A stretch of 64,000 nucleotides of DNA from Legionellaceae bacterium. Lineage in GTDB: Bacteria; Pseudomonadota; Gammaproteobacteria; Legionellales; Legionellaceae. The DNA lies in assembly GCA_020831865.1 (NCBI GenBank), contig JAFIFT010000021.1, forward strand, positions 1 to 64,000, written 5' to 3'. The notes beneath the pieces were generated by a model, which did not search any database, was not told where the DNA came from, and saw only the letters and a program-made list of their open reading frames with translations. The position numbers and the translations under genes are program-made. Below are positions 27,192 through 36,192 of the stretch, in pieces (positions within the stretch are counted from its first letter, which is position 1; the number at the start of each line of letters is the position of its first letter).

Positions 27192-29864
27192 CTAGCAATG
27201 CAGCTGAGAACCAGACTTGGTTTCTGAGCCTGAACAATCACTATCCTTTCCGGGTGATGGCTCAAAAAATACCAACACATGCTGTTTGACCTCTTTTTTT
27301 CGTGGCGTTGTCACGCTGCCGTCGGGTTTAAACTTCAGACCGGAAAATTCTTCTCGTTTCAATATCTCACTTAAATCTTGTATGCATTGTGGAATATCCA
27401 AAATGGGCTGGGGTTGAGCATCCACGGTCTCAACCACTTTCTCCACGAGACAGAGTTCCGTTTGAAATCGCTCAAACAGCACACGCCGATAGTCTGCGTT
27501 TTTGGTAATGGGGGTAAAAACCATCCCCTGTAAGCTGCGGTTATCAGACGGTTGTCCTGTGACCAGGGGCGACGCCAGAGTCTGTATCGCGGGCATCAAA
27601 AGATTGCAATACCACATTTTTAAGGTGTCATCGTGCAGATGAGCGCTCGCGGCCTCCATAATAATGGGGTTCAGAAAGCGCAACAATAAAAACCCCAGCC
27701 ATTTGCGCATCACCGGCGCTGTTTCGCTATCGCTGGGAGCCCTCCGTCGCAAATCAGCGTAGGCCAATTGCAGGATAGTCTGCATCAACGGGGGAAAATC
27801 AGCAGGCGCCAATATCTGCTGCAAGCTTTCTGAAAAACGCGTCTGTAACACCGTAAAGTCTGTTGGCTCTCCCGTAAAGCCCTCCAGCATCATCGGCATT
27901 GATTTGCGTTGCTGCAGCTTGATGTTAGACATGGGTTCGGCGAGTGATGCGATATGCTTCCAAATAGTTTCTTTAAACTCCTTGCGCTCAGGCTGTGCCA
28001 GAAATTGCTGTATCAGGATAGCCAAAAGCGTATTGCCCCGACACCAGTTCTCTTCTTGTTCCTCTTTGAACAACACCTCAAATACAGTCGCTAACTCTGT
28101 GTCTGAAAGATGTTTCAGTAAGACTTCCGCTATCTGTTTATTCGTTTTTCCGCAAGCCTGATTCAGAACCTGTACACCCCAGCACAATTGGGCTGGACTG
28201 CTGTTTCGAACCAATGCCAGGATAAACTGAGTTGTCTTCTCGCTATCATTGGAAAACAGATCATTAAAAAAACTTTCCAGACTGTCTTTTTTCGGCGCTG
28301 TGTTACATTGCAGCCTGGGCAGTGTTGGGAGCTGTTTTTTCGCTACCCCTGGCAAAGAGTGTTTTCTCGTTCCCACGACTGAGGGCGTTTCAGGGGTAGC
28401 GCCATGAAAGGTGATGGTTCTGTTGGTAGTAGCCGCAAAGTAACCTATGTTTCCCAAAGTGTGGGAACGGCGACGCTGGCCGGATGGGCGCGCATCTGTC
28501 TCCCGGTCTTCCATGCTTTTTTCCCGCAAAGGTTCGGACTTTTCAGCCCGCATGAAAAGAGACGCCACTCTGGCTTGCAGGTGACTATCAAGGGCCATAT
28601 CGCCTAATGTCGAAGCAATTTCCCCTTCCTGCTTTATTTTTGTGAAGCTTTCCGGCGCTTTCAAACCCAACATCAAATCAAAGGCCATGGATAACTCCAG
28701 TCGCAAGGCCTGGCAATCGGCTGATGGCCAGTGCCTTTGTAAGGTCGTTGCCATCACTTCCAGTAATGGTGAAATAAAACAAAAATAAAAGACAGACTTC
28801 AATAACGCGTCCTGGGAGGTTTGCAGTTGCGCAATTTTTTGCGTTCGATGTGCCATATCCTCTCTGGCGACCGCTAAAATAGGTTCAAATTCCACCGCCA
28901 AATTCAACCCCTGCACCATCAGTTCTCGCACAGCGGCTTTGAGCTCATGGTCAGCGGGCAGCGCCAATATACTATCGACAGCCGATTTTGTCGGTTGCAT
29001 TGCAATTATGGCAACAAAACTCTCACTCATCCGCTGACATTGTGGGTGATTACGCACCAAGGCCGCCAACGTGTTGGTCAAAAGCGTGGTACTCCGGCAA
29101 TAGTTTGAGGTGGTTTCCGCTGCAAAAAATGCGTTTATTATTGTGCGGTTTTCTGGGCGGTCCTGTGTGAAAAAATCAACACAAGCCTCAGTCAGCAGCG
29201 GATGATGAATCGTATTGGCTATTTTAATGAACTTATATAAACCATTCACCGTAATACCATTGTAATTCTGGTTCTTGGGGCCATGGGCTTTTGCAAGAAT
29301 AGGAAAAAGTTTAGTCAGTCTGGATACGGTATCCTGTACTTCCGTGTGATTTTCCGATGTCACCGGATTCAGGAGTGTATGGAGGATCGCCCGTGCGTCT
29401 CGTATCCGATGATGGCTGACCCCAAATTCTTCTTTGATCACCTCGCGCAAATGCGCTTTCATCTGCATCAGACGGACAGGCTCTTCTTGCGCAGATAATT
29501 TTTTACTTTCTTTATGGCCGGATTTTAGTATTTTTTTAAGCTTGTCCGCATCTATCTCGATGACAAACACAGCGCGGAGTGCCGCAGCAAACTCCGTTAA
29601 TTTCTCATCATAAGCTTTCTGAAACAAACTCTCTGTGGTGTTTTTGCCTTTATGAGCACTACCCGTTTCAACAAGTTGCTGGAGCAAGTGAGCCAAGCCG
29701 TGAGGTTCTGTCGTCATATGAAGGGACTGTTGCAATACATCTAATGGGCAAAGACCGGTCTTTAAACCGAATTTAATTGCCAAACGTTGCGCTTCCTCTA
29801 CCGCGGCCAGTAAATACTGATATTGTTGTTCAGGGCTTACGTGCATACTATGCATCTCATACAT
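27192..29864 (-). CDS. RasGAP-like protein with two RasGAP-like modules, effector candidate
   Basis: RasGAP domains speed GTP hydrolysis by Ras-type GTPases and are eukaryotic. The 890-residue protein has two such modules. The C-terminal one (about 525-810) has Arg609 in NWCRGNTLLA at the arginine-finger position and Arg729 in LLLRFLNPIIME at the FLR position; the 120-residue spacing is close to the 114 of human p120GAP (R789, R903). The N-terminal one (about 190-405) keeps Arg257 in NYCRSTTLL, but the FLR arginine is Cys362 (FCFISP). A basic Ser-rich linker (445-505) joins them. There is no signal peptide. A PmrA-like box lies 30 nt upstream, so translation may start at the third ATG (29846). 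Likely a Dot/Icm substrate. Confidence 0.82.
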   Translation of the reverse strand: MYEMHSMHVSPEQQYQYLLAAVEEAQRLAIKFGLKTGLCPLDVLQQSLHMTTEPHGLAHLLQQLVETGSAHKGKNTTESLFQKAYDEKLTEFAAALRAVFVIEIDADKLKKILKSGHKESKKLSAQEEPVRLMQMKAHLREVIKEEFGVSHHRIRDARAILHTLLNPVTSENHTEVQDTVSRLTKLFPILAKAHGPKNQNYNGITVNGLYKFIKIANTIHHPLLTEACVDFFTQDRPENRTIINAFFAAETTSNYCRSTTLLTNTLAALVRNHPQCQRMSESFVAIIAMQPTKSAVDSILALPADHELKAAVRELMVQGLNLAVEFEPILAVAREDMAHRTQKIAQLQTSQDALLKSVFYFCFISPLLEVMATTLQRHWPSADCQALRLELSMAFDLMLGLKAPESFTKIKQEGEIASTLGDMALDSHLQARVASLFMRAEKSEPLREKSMEDRETDARPSGQRRRSHTLGNIGYFAATTNRTITFHGATPETPSVVGTRKHSLPGVAKKQLPTLPRLQCNTAPKKDSLESFFNDLFSNDSEKTTQFILALVRNSSPAQLCWGVQVLNQACGKTNKQIAEVLLKHLSDTELATVFEVLFKEEQEENWCRGNTLLAILIQQFLAQPERKEFKETIWKHIASLAEPMSNIKLQQRKSMPMMLEGFTGEPTDFTVLQTRFSESLQQILAPADFPPLMQTILQLAYADLRRRAPSDSETAPVMRKWLGFLLLRFLNPIIMEAASAHLHDDTLKMWYCNLLMPAIQTLASPLVTGQPSDNRSLQGMVFTPITKNADYRRVLFERFQTELCLVEKVVETVDAQPQPILDIPQCIQDLSEILKREEFSGLKFKPDGSVTTPRKKEVKQHVLVFFEPSPGKDSDCSGSETKSGSQLHC

Positions 29865-29891
29865 AAAAATAATGTGCCATGATAGCGAAAA

Positions 29892-29911
29892 CAGATTAAG
29901 AAAAGATTAAA
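29892..29911 (-). promoter_or_regulatory. Candidate PmrA box upstream of the RasGAP-like gene
   Basis: Read on the minus strand the sequence is TTTAATCTTTTCTTAATCTG, two TTAATCT half-sites 11 nt apart with CTTAAT in the second. This fits the tandem cTTAATatT, 2-nt-spaced PmrA element recalled from L. pneumophila well. About 21 nt downstream on the minus strand is CATTAT as a possible minus-10, which would place the transcript start near the first in-frame ATG and favour an internal start codon. Confidence 0.55.
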
Positions 29912-29996
29912 CACCCACTTTTATGCTCTTATTTTAGACAAAACCCATCCTTTTGAGCAGTATTCTTACGCCTCGCACTCCACCATCCGTCTGAAT

Positions 29997-31691
29997 CTAA
30001 ATTTTTCCAATCCGCAATAAACCAATGCGTGCATCCAGTGGCTCTTCCGCCAAATCCACCAGTACTTCTGGCTGGTCAGAGGTTATCTGCATCAGGCTCA
30101 GTAAACTATTAACCCCATGGCATACGGCATCGATACGGACACTGTGATCAATATAATTGCGGATGAAACCGCCAATCGCCTGCTGCGGATTGGGGATATT
30201 GTAGCTATTCGCCGCAGTATAGGCATTTTGCATTAACCACCGGGTGGTCAGTATCATCGCCTCGCGATAGCGCCCGCAATGGGACATGTTTTGCTGCACA
30301 CAAAAAGGGTACAACTCCCCCATCACTTCATTGATCCAGCCGTTACCACTGCTGGTCATGGTATCCCAGTAACGGCCATAATTATAGACATCCTGCTGGT
30401 TTGTCATTTGACGGGCTAAAAGGGCATCGGCCGTTTGCTCCATTCGTTGGCGATACACCGGAGCGGGATTAATTTTCGCATAATCCATTAACGCCAGTGT
30501 TGCCCAGCTGGTGGAAATCGTATTGGGCGCCCGGAAATCATCCCCCACAAATGCCTGTTGTTTTTCCACCTGGGCAAGCAGACGTTGCGCAATTTTTGTA
30601 GCGCCCTGATAGTATGCCGGATGCTTGGTCACCGAGTACAGTCGGGACAGGGCCGAGAGCATTTGCCCGGCATAGAGAAAAGATTGTTTGGTACTGTATT
30701 GCCATGTGCCCTGCTGGCATCTCCCCGTATGCGTCACCTGACCATCTGCTTTTATTTTGGTAACTAACCAGTCACCAGCATTTTGGGCCGCTTGTAAATC
30801 CCTTGTATTGCCCTGAAGCGCATAAAGATTGAGCAAGGTGAAAATGGTTTTTGATGCCGTTCCCGTCTCAACACGGCATTCTTTTTCCCCACTCAGGGCA
30901 TCAACGGCATAATAAAATGCCCCTCGATTCTCTCCCTCCTGTAATTGCATTGATAAAAGGAAATCGACGATAGGCTGAAACTGCTTTTCCAAATCCGGAC
31001 GAGGAGAATACTGCTGTATTTTTAACAGCGTATATAAGGCCGAGGCTGAGTAAATGGTGCGTAATTTTGAGTCTTTCTTATCGTTTTCGGCATCGTACAC
31101 CTGCATAAACGCATGGTGCTCCGGATGCATGATGTGCAATAAAAAATGTTCGCTGGCATCGATTTGCCGCCGTATGTTTTCTTTGCTGAGCCGTCGCAGC
31201 GCAAGCCTGTTACCCAAAAGCTCCAACGCTTGTGCTTGATAGTTAACAAACGAGTAGTAACGATAGGGCGGATAATCAAAGGTGATCACAAAGGTAAACT
31301 GTCTGAGCTTACTAAGGTTTAGGCTATTTTGGGGCACCTGAGCTAGTGCCGAGCGGGTGACGTCCCGCAACGCAGCAGCCAGGTAATGAGCAGTCGCATC
31401 ACCATGTGCTATCGCTTGTCCAGCATCATAGATCGTAAGATGAACAGACCAGTACGCCTTGGCATAATTGCTACCCCACTGCTCCACCAGCGCGCTTGCC
31501 GATGCTAGTGGGGGTTGGCCCTGAACCTCCTTTTCGGCAATATATTGGACATATTGCATAACGCTATCACGAAACAACTGATTTTCCGATTGCGATGCCG
31601 TAATAGCTGGCACCAAAGACGGGGATGTCGCCAGTACCTGCCCGGTCAGCAACACCATCAGGGTACATGTAAGAAAAAGCAATTTTTGCAT
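29997..31691 (-). CDS. Secreted helical-toroid protein, unknown
   Basis: The 564-residue protein starts with a signal peptide (MQKLLFLTCTLMVLLTGQVLA), so it is exported to the periplasm or beyond. The rest is all-helical with repeated helix pairs and aromatic-rich loops (GAFYYAVDALSGE, GTWQYSTKQSFLYAGQMLSA, TISTSWATLALMDYA). This suggests an alpha/alpha toroid as in uronyl epimerases, glycoside hydrolases and some lyases; I cannot name the reaction. It follows the N-formylglutamate amidohydrolase-like gene after 54 nt on the same strand and appears to be the last gene of the operon starting at 35851. Confidence 0.7.
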   Translation of the reverse strand: MQKLLFLTCTLMVLLTGQVLATSPSLVPAITASQSENQLFRDSVMQYVQYIAEKEVQGQPPLASASALVEQWGSNYAKAYWSVHLTIYDAGQAIAHGDATAHYLAAALRDVTRSALAQVPQNSLNLSKLRQFTFVITFDYPPYRYYSFVNYQAQALELLGNRLALRRLSKENIRRQIDASEHFLLHIMHPEHHAFMQVYDAENDKKDSKLRTIYSASALYTLLKIQQYSPRPDLEKQFQPIVDFLLSMQLQEGENRGAFYYAVDALSGEKECRVETGTASKTIFTLLNLYALQGNTRDLQAAQNAGDWLVTKIKADGQVTHTGRCQQGTWQYSTKQSFLYAGQMLSALSRLYSVTKHPAYYQGATKIAQRLLAQVEKQQAFVGDDFRAPNTISTSWATLALMDYAKINPAPVYRQRMEQTADALLARQMTNQQDVYNYGRYWDTMTSSGNGWINEVMGELYPFCVQQNMSHCGRYREAMILTTRWLMQNAYTAANSYNIPNPQQAIGGFIRNYIDHSVRIDAVCHGVNSLLSLMQITSDQPEVLVDLAEEPLDARIGLLRIGKI

Positions 31692-31745
31692 AAATAAAAA
31701 CCTGTCTGCTATGGTGTAAAGGCTGAGCCGCTTGCTGGTGTAGTC

Positions 31746-32471
31746 TTAGGGATAGTAATCATTTACGGCAATCAAGGGAAGTAATTTTTGCAGACTCTGT
31801 GACAAAATTCTCAGCATTGGCGCCCGCCCTGCATCACTTTGCACCAGCGCCTGATTGTGTTCCACTTCCAGGCCCACATAGCATTTTTCATCGAATTGTT
31901 TTCTGAGCGCACTAGTAAAACCATCACTCTTGCCCTGGTAGGGATAGTTCATCCGAATGCGGTATGACGGCTGTTCCTGAACCAACAAATGTTTCCAGAG
32001 CCGAGCCACTTTTTTTTCCAGTGCACGGGCCGGATCATACAACAAACCAAGATCAGCATTCCGCCTGACCCCATCGAGCACTGGTGTAAAACTATGGATA
32101 GACAAATGCAATACCAGATGCCCCTGCTGAATATGCTGCTGGATACAATGGGTGGTTTTTTGCCGAAAGGGCAGATAATAACGCTCGATCAACTCCTGTT
32201 TTATTGCCGCCGGCAGCGGCCTGGTCACCGCTGAAAAACACTGGGCATGTTGCAGCGAACGATTGCAGTCAATCAGCAACCGACTGACTGTGGCTTGCGT
32301 GAAATCACAGGCAAACACCTGGCTTAAATGCTTCGCAATCTCTAAGGCTCCAAAATCGATTCCTTGATGGGTCTGTAGCTGATGAGCCTGTTGCTGAAAC
32401 AAAGCCTGATAGGCCGGCGGGATAGTATTGACGGCATGTTCACAACTAATCACCAGCGCTGGCCGTTTCAT
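31746..32471 (-). CDS. N-formylglutamate amidohydrolase family protein
   Basis: The 241-residue protein starts with the family motif ALVISCEHAVNTIPPAYQ, followed by the DFGALEIAKHLSQ and HLSIHSFTPVLDGVRRNADLG segments that carry the presumed metal ligands. Classical members release formate or an amine from N-acyl glutamate in histidine breakdown, but no hut genes are nearby. Its start overlaps the stop of the GCS2-type ligase in an ATGA arrangement. I infer that it hydrolyses an amide made by the linked ligases, perhaps for turnover or proofreading. Confidence 0.82.
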   Translation of the reverse strand: MKRPALVISCEHAVNTIPPAYQALFQQQAHQLQTHQGIDFGALEIAKHLSQVFACDFTQATVSRLLIDCNRSLQHAQCFSAVTRPLPAAIKQELIERYYLPFRQKTTHCIQQHIQQGHLVLHLSIHSFTPVLDGVRRNADLGLLYDPARALEKKVARLWKHLLVQEQPSYRIRMNYPYQGKSDGFTSALRKQFDEKCYVGLEVEHNQALVQSDAGRAPMLRILSQSLQKLLPLIAVNDYYP

Positions 32472-33691
32472 GGCACACTAAAACTTTGGTTCTTTAACAA
32501 GCAATCGGCCAACTGACGGTAAAGTTCACGCAAGCGTGCTTGATGATATTGGCCATCAGTGGCACGCAATAAGCGCTCACTGATATTGCCCTGGCTTAAG
32601 ATATGTTCCAGATGCCGTTGACTCACCAAATCCAGATCAGGGCCTATCCCTTCCAGCAACATGGACCAGACCTCCCTGACCGTCATGCTGCGGCAGGGTA
32701 ACTGCCATTGTTGTAATAATTCGCGATCATCGACCCAAGCCGACATGCCCTTTTTAATGCATTGCTCATACAGCGCTTTTAAACGCGGAGTGTCACAGGG
32801 ACGCTCCAGAATATAATCAGACTGGCTATGCCATTTTTTCAGCAGCGCATGAATAGCAAGGGCAATGGCAATATCCGCCCCCACACATTCCTGGGAGTCA
32901 ATGATACGAATTTCAATGGCCATCATTTCAAATTTGGCAATGGCCGCACGCGAATTTAACCATTCATGCTGTAATATGCCTTGGGGATCATAAGGGCGAA
33001 TATCACGATACATGGGCGCTAAAATACGGCGATGGTACTCTGCCTCAGACGCGATAAACTCCGGGATGACCTGGCCACTAATGGAGGGAATGCGTTGTTG
33101 GTTTTTGGCATAGTAGTCTAAACGTGAGTCCAGCAATCCGGTGGCTTTTCCTTCTAAAAATGGCGTACTGGCCGCAAGTGCCGGTAACAGGGGCAGCAGG
33201 ACACGAATGCGGTTATGCAAATGGCAAAACTCGTCATCCGTCGCAAAAGGTAAATTGACATGCATGCTCTGCAAATTGGCCCAACCGTGACCCTGGCAGT
33301 TAAAGATAGCGTCATACTGCTGATAAATCGCTTTGTTTCCATGCGGCCAGCGTTGCGTATCGCTTACAGGGTTCATCCAGGGATGGGCTCCTGTTGGCAA
33401 CAATTGCAGCTGATGTTGTGCCAACAACGGCTGCATGGCAACAATGGTCTGTTGAAAATCATCACGAATGCGTGCTTGCGGCAATTGTGGCCCATTGTTT
33501 TTTAATTCCAGTACATGCAAAACCAGTTCATTACTGGCCGCAATGTTTCCAAGCGCAACTTCATTGACCAGCTTACCGGCCAAAGCCTCTAAAACCCGAT
33601 CACTGCGGGGAGCGACCGCCAAGGTATCACGGTCAACCAACATATACTCAATTTCTATCCCGATGACAGAAAACAGCGGATAATCAGACAT
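32468..33691 (-). CDS. GCS2-family carboxylate-amine ligase
   Basis: I place the start at 33691 (MSDYPLFSVIGIEIEYMLVD) because GGAAG lies 7 nt upstream; upstream in-frame ATGs lack spacing or sit within the previous gene. The 407-residue protein has the glutamine-synthetase-like fold of plant-type glutamate-cysteine ligases: IGIEIEYMLV, QSMHVNLPFA and AIEIRIIDSQEC segments. Because glutathione enzymes are already encoded at 0.6-2.9 kb, this one probably ligates glutamate or a similar acid to another amine. It overlaps the ATP-grasp gene by 8 nt and the amidohydrolase gene by 4 nt. Confidence 0.85.
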   Translation of the reverse strand: MSDYPLFSVIGIEIEYMLVDRDTLAVAPRSDRVLEALAGKLVNEVALGNIAASNELVLHVLELKNNGPQLPQARIRDDFQQTIVAMQPLLAQHQLQLLPTGAHPWMNPVSDTQRWPHGNKAIYQQYDAIFNCQGHGWANLQSMHVNLPFATDDEFCHLHNRIRVLLPLLPALAASTPFLEGKATGLLDSRLDYYAKNQQRIPSISGQVIPEFIASEAEYHRRILAPMYRDIRPYDPQGILQHEWLNSRAAIAKFEMMAIEIRIIDSQECVGADIAIALAIHALLKKWHSQSDYILERPCDTPRLKALYEQCIKKGMSAWVDDRELLQQWQLPCRSMTVREVWSMLLEGIGPDLDLVSQRHLEHILSQGNISERLLRATDGQYHQARLRELYRQLADCLLKNQSFSVP

Positions 33692-35135
33692 AACCATGCT
33701 TCCGGCGAATACGTTGTAAAAAGGTGCGCATAATATCATGATAAAGTTGTTCGCCGAGAATTTTATCTTCTATTCCAAAATCAATACTGGGATTATCATT
33801 CACTTCAATGACATAATGTTGGTCGCCCCGGCTTTTGATGTCCACACCATAGAGACTATTACCAATCAGCCGAGTCGCTTTTAAGGCCAGTTTAATGACT
33901 GCCTCCGGCACCTCATGCAAGGAAACCGTCTCAACGTCACCTTCTCTATTGTGGGTCGCATCCCAATTGTAGATCTGCCAATGCCCACTGGCCATATAAT
34001 AGCGGCAGGCAAAAAGCGGTTTGTGATCCAGGATGCCGATGCGCCAATCAAAATCGGTGGGGATATAGGCCTGGATCAGGATGAGATCAGAGGTTTTGAA
34101 AAATTTCGCTACCGCTTTCTCCAGCGATTTTTTATCCTGCAATTTAATCACTCCATGCGAGAAGGCACTGTCTGGTTTTTTTAAAACACAGGGAAATTCA
34201 AGTGGCGGTAGTTGGTTATCAAATTTGCTGACAAATAAAGTTTGGGGAGTCGGGATGTCATGGCTGCGCAAAAGCTCGGCAAGATAGACCTTGTTAGTAC
34301 ATTTGACAATAGACTGGGGATCATCAATAACCACCATGTTTTCCTGTGCCGCACGTCTGGCAAAACGATAGGTATAATGCTCAACTGCGGTTGTGGCACG
34401 AATAAATAGGCCATCATATTCCGCAATACTCTTGATATCATTTTTATCCACCATCTCTACATTGATACCCAGAGCATCACCAGCACTTAAAAAAGCCTCC
34501 AGAGCTTTTTTATTAGAAGGTGCGTTGAGCTCAGACGGATCGACCAACATAGCCACATCGTGAAAACGCTGCTTTTTGCTCCACTGATGGAACCGTTTTT
34601 TAGACAGGTACGTTTCTGCCGCATGTTGCATGAAATCAACATGCGCTTCGGGGACTTCCTTTAGCGACAGCAGTGCTATTTTTTTTATGGACCACTTTTT
34701 TTTCTTTTCAAAACTAAAACGCAGCAAGGGCAGGGGAAACAGCCCATGTAATTTTTTTGCCAAAACCGCATGTTTTTTCGCTAAATTTTGGCCAAAATAG
34801 AGACTGAAGACAAAAGCGTCTGCTTTAATGGTTTTTAAACTATGTTGAATTTCCTCATCAATATCGTGTGAGATTTGTTTGGATAAACTGGCCGTGAGGG
34901 CATCCTGAATACTAAGCGCTGAGGGAATGGCTTTATGATCACGGGCCTGAGCCAGTAAAGACACATAATAACCAATGCTCTGATAGTCATAAGACTGGCA
35001 AAGATTCATGACCCGCATGGACAGATTGTGGTAGCTGCTCTCATTGGATAAATAATCGGAAGCATGCACAATCGGAGCAATTTTGGCTAAAAAATCCCAA
35101 CTCAGGGGATCATCCGTTACGATAAGGGTTTGCAT
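33684..35135 (-). CDS. RimK-like ATP-grasp ligase
   Basis: The 483-residue protein has a roughly 200-residue N-terminal domain with RimK-associated features (basic RFSFEKKKKWSIKKIALLSL near residue 140) and a C-terminal ATP-grasp domain. The latter has FPCVLKKPDSAFSHGVIKL as the nucleotide-binding hinge, and EVNDNPSIDFGIED as the magnesium site near residue 450. RimK-like enzymes add amino acids, often glutamate, to peptides or proteins. It starts inside the end of the C39 peptidase gene (19-nt overlap) with GAGG upstream, and its stop lies within the start of the GCS2-type gene. Confidence 0.87.
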   Translation of the reverse strand: MQTLIVTDDPLSWDFLAKIAPIVHASDYLSNESSYHNLSMRVMNLCQSYDYQSIGYYVSLLAQARDHKAIPSALSIQDALTASLSKQISHDIDEEIQHSLKTIKADAFVFSLYFGQNLAKKHAVLAKKLHGLFPLPLLRFSFEKKKKWSIKKIALLSLKEVPEAHVDFMQHAAETYLSKKRFHQWSKKQRFHDVAMLVDPSELNAPSNKKALEAFLSAGDALGINVEMVDKNDIKSIAEYDGLFIRATTAVEHYTYRFARRAAQENMVVIDDPQSIVKCTNKVYLAELLRSHDIPTPQTLFVSKFDNQLPPLEFPCVLKKPDSAFSHGVIKLQDKKSLEKAVAKFFKTSDLILIQAYIPTDFDWRIGILDHKPLFACRYYMASGHWQIYNWDATHNREGDVETVSLHEVPEAVIKLALKATRLIGNSLYGVDIKSRGDQHYVIEVNDNPSIDFGIEDKILGEQLYHDIMRTFLQRIRRKHGYV

Positions 35136-35851
35136 ACGGTATCCTCGGGTTGAATTATTAATAAATTCGCATCATAGGTAATCACGCCCAATAAAATAGC
35201 ATTAATGAGATGATGGGAACTTACCTTGTAATAATTATCATGGGACAATGGATTTTCACGATGGGGATCGGCAACAACAACGTGTCTTTTTTGCTCATCA
35301 TAGCCACATAAAACAACAAAATGGCCGCAGGGCGTTCCCCGAATATCATCGTAAATAGACTCGCCTGCACTGGTGAAACGTTCACGGGCGCTGCGGTACA
35401 AATAGGTCGCGCTTAATCCTGTCAATATTGGTATTTTTTGATCAAAATACTGCTTGAGTAATGCCACACTGAGCGTTCGAAAGCACACTTGCCCGCCGGC
35501 GCTCAAATAGCGCTGGTACGCACGGCTGACCTGAAGGGTATTCTTGTCTTGTTTATACCGCAGTTGCTCTTCCAGTTTCGCATGTAATGTCGCCGAATCC
35601 GCTACCCCATGAACAAACCAGGTTGGATCAAAAATAGTGAGATTGTTGACATAAATCTTGGCCTGAAAGGCCCGTTCCAAGGCATGCAGACCCAGGACAG
35701 GAGCAAGTGTACCGCCCGAGTGCGAACGCTCAATATTACGAATCAAGTCATCAAGGTTCAGCGACAGACCGTAATAGTTATAAATCGCATGTAAGCTGGT
35801 AGGACCACAAGACTCATCATCAGGCTGGGTATGGATAGTCAGATCAATCAT
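35117..35851 (-). CDS. C39-like papain-fold cysteine peptidase
   Basis: The 244-residue protein starts with QPDDESCGPTSLHAIYNYYG, where Cys15 is the presumed nucleophile. The His is in CGHFVVLCGYD and the Asp in VVADPHREN, the order of C39-type peptidases. There is no ABC transporter domain and no signal peptide, so it is a free-standing cytoplasmic protease, transglutaminase-like or peptide-acyl transferase enzyme. It is the first gene of the five-gene operon ending at 29997 and overlaps the ATP-grasp gene. Trimming or loading of the peptide substrate is inferred. Confidence 0.82.
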   Translation of the reverse strand: MIDLTIHTQPDDESCGPTSLHAIYNYYGLSLNLDDLIRNIERSHSGGTLAPVLGLHALERAFQAKIYVNNLTIFDPTWFVHGVADSATLHAKLEEQLRYKQDKNTLQVSRAYQRYLSAGGQVCFRTLSVALLKQYFDQKIPILTGLSATYLYRSARERFTSAGESIYDDIRGTPCGHFVVLCGYDEQKRHVVVADPHRENPLSHDNYYKVSSHHLINAILLGVITYDANLLIIQPEDTVCKPLS

Positions 35852-36192
35852 AGGAAGCCCGGGTTAGTGGATAGGTAGTCCGTATTTTAGATTGTTCCCG
35901 GAGTATACGGCAGATACGCCATCGTATATGAAAACAGTCCGGATCGACAGAAGCCACCGCTGCTGTCTGTGCTTTCGCTGAACAAACTAAAGTACCGTGT
36001 GATAGTATCAAAGGTAGAATGCAACACCGGCTTTGTCAACTCCCGAAAGCCCCATCCTCAATAAAATAAATCGATGCGAAGCGCTGACAACTCCGCTTCG
36101 GATATGGTTCAGATGCCCACAGGCACAAAAACGCCGAAGGTGATGATGGCATGGTAATATTTGAAACGCCCTTTAAGGCAAGCATGGCTTTT
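35852..36192. other. Intergenic region holding promoter and terminator
   Basis: This 341-nt stretch lies between the end of the GGDEF/EAL gene and the start of the C39 operon, both on the minus strand. It contains the hairpin at 36077-36100. The promoter of the C39 operon should lie near 35860-35950, but I see no clear consensus. ORFs overlapping it look like shadows. Confidence 0.5.
36077..36100 (-). terminator. Hairpin after the GGDEF/EAL gene
   Basis: CGAAGCG pairs with CGCTTCG across a 10-nt loop. Read on the minus strand it lies about 90 nt past the stop of the regulator gene and is followed by CATCGATTTATTTTATT, a U-rich but broken tract. It is plausible as the terminator of the FIST-kinase-regulator operon. 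Confidence 0.45.
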
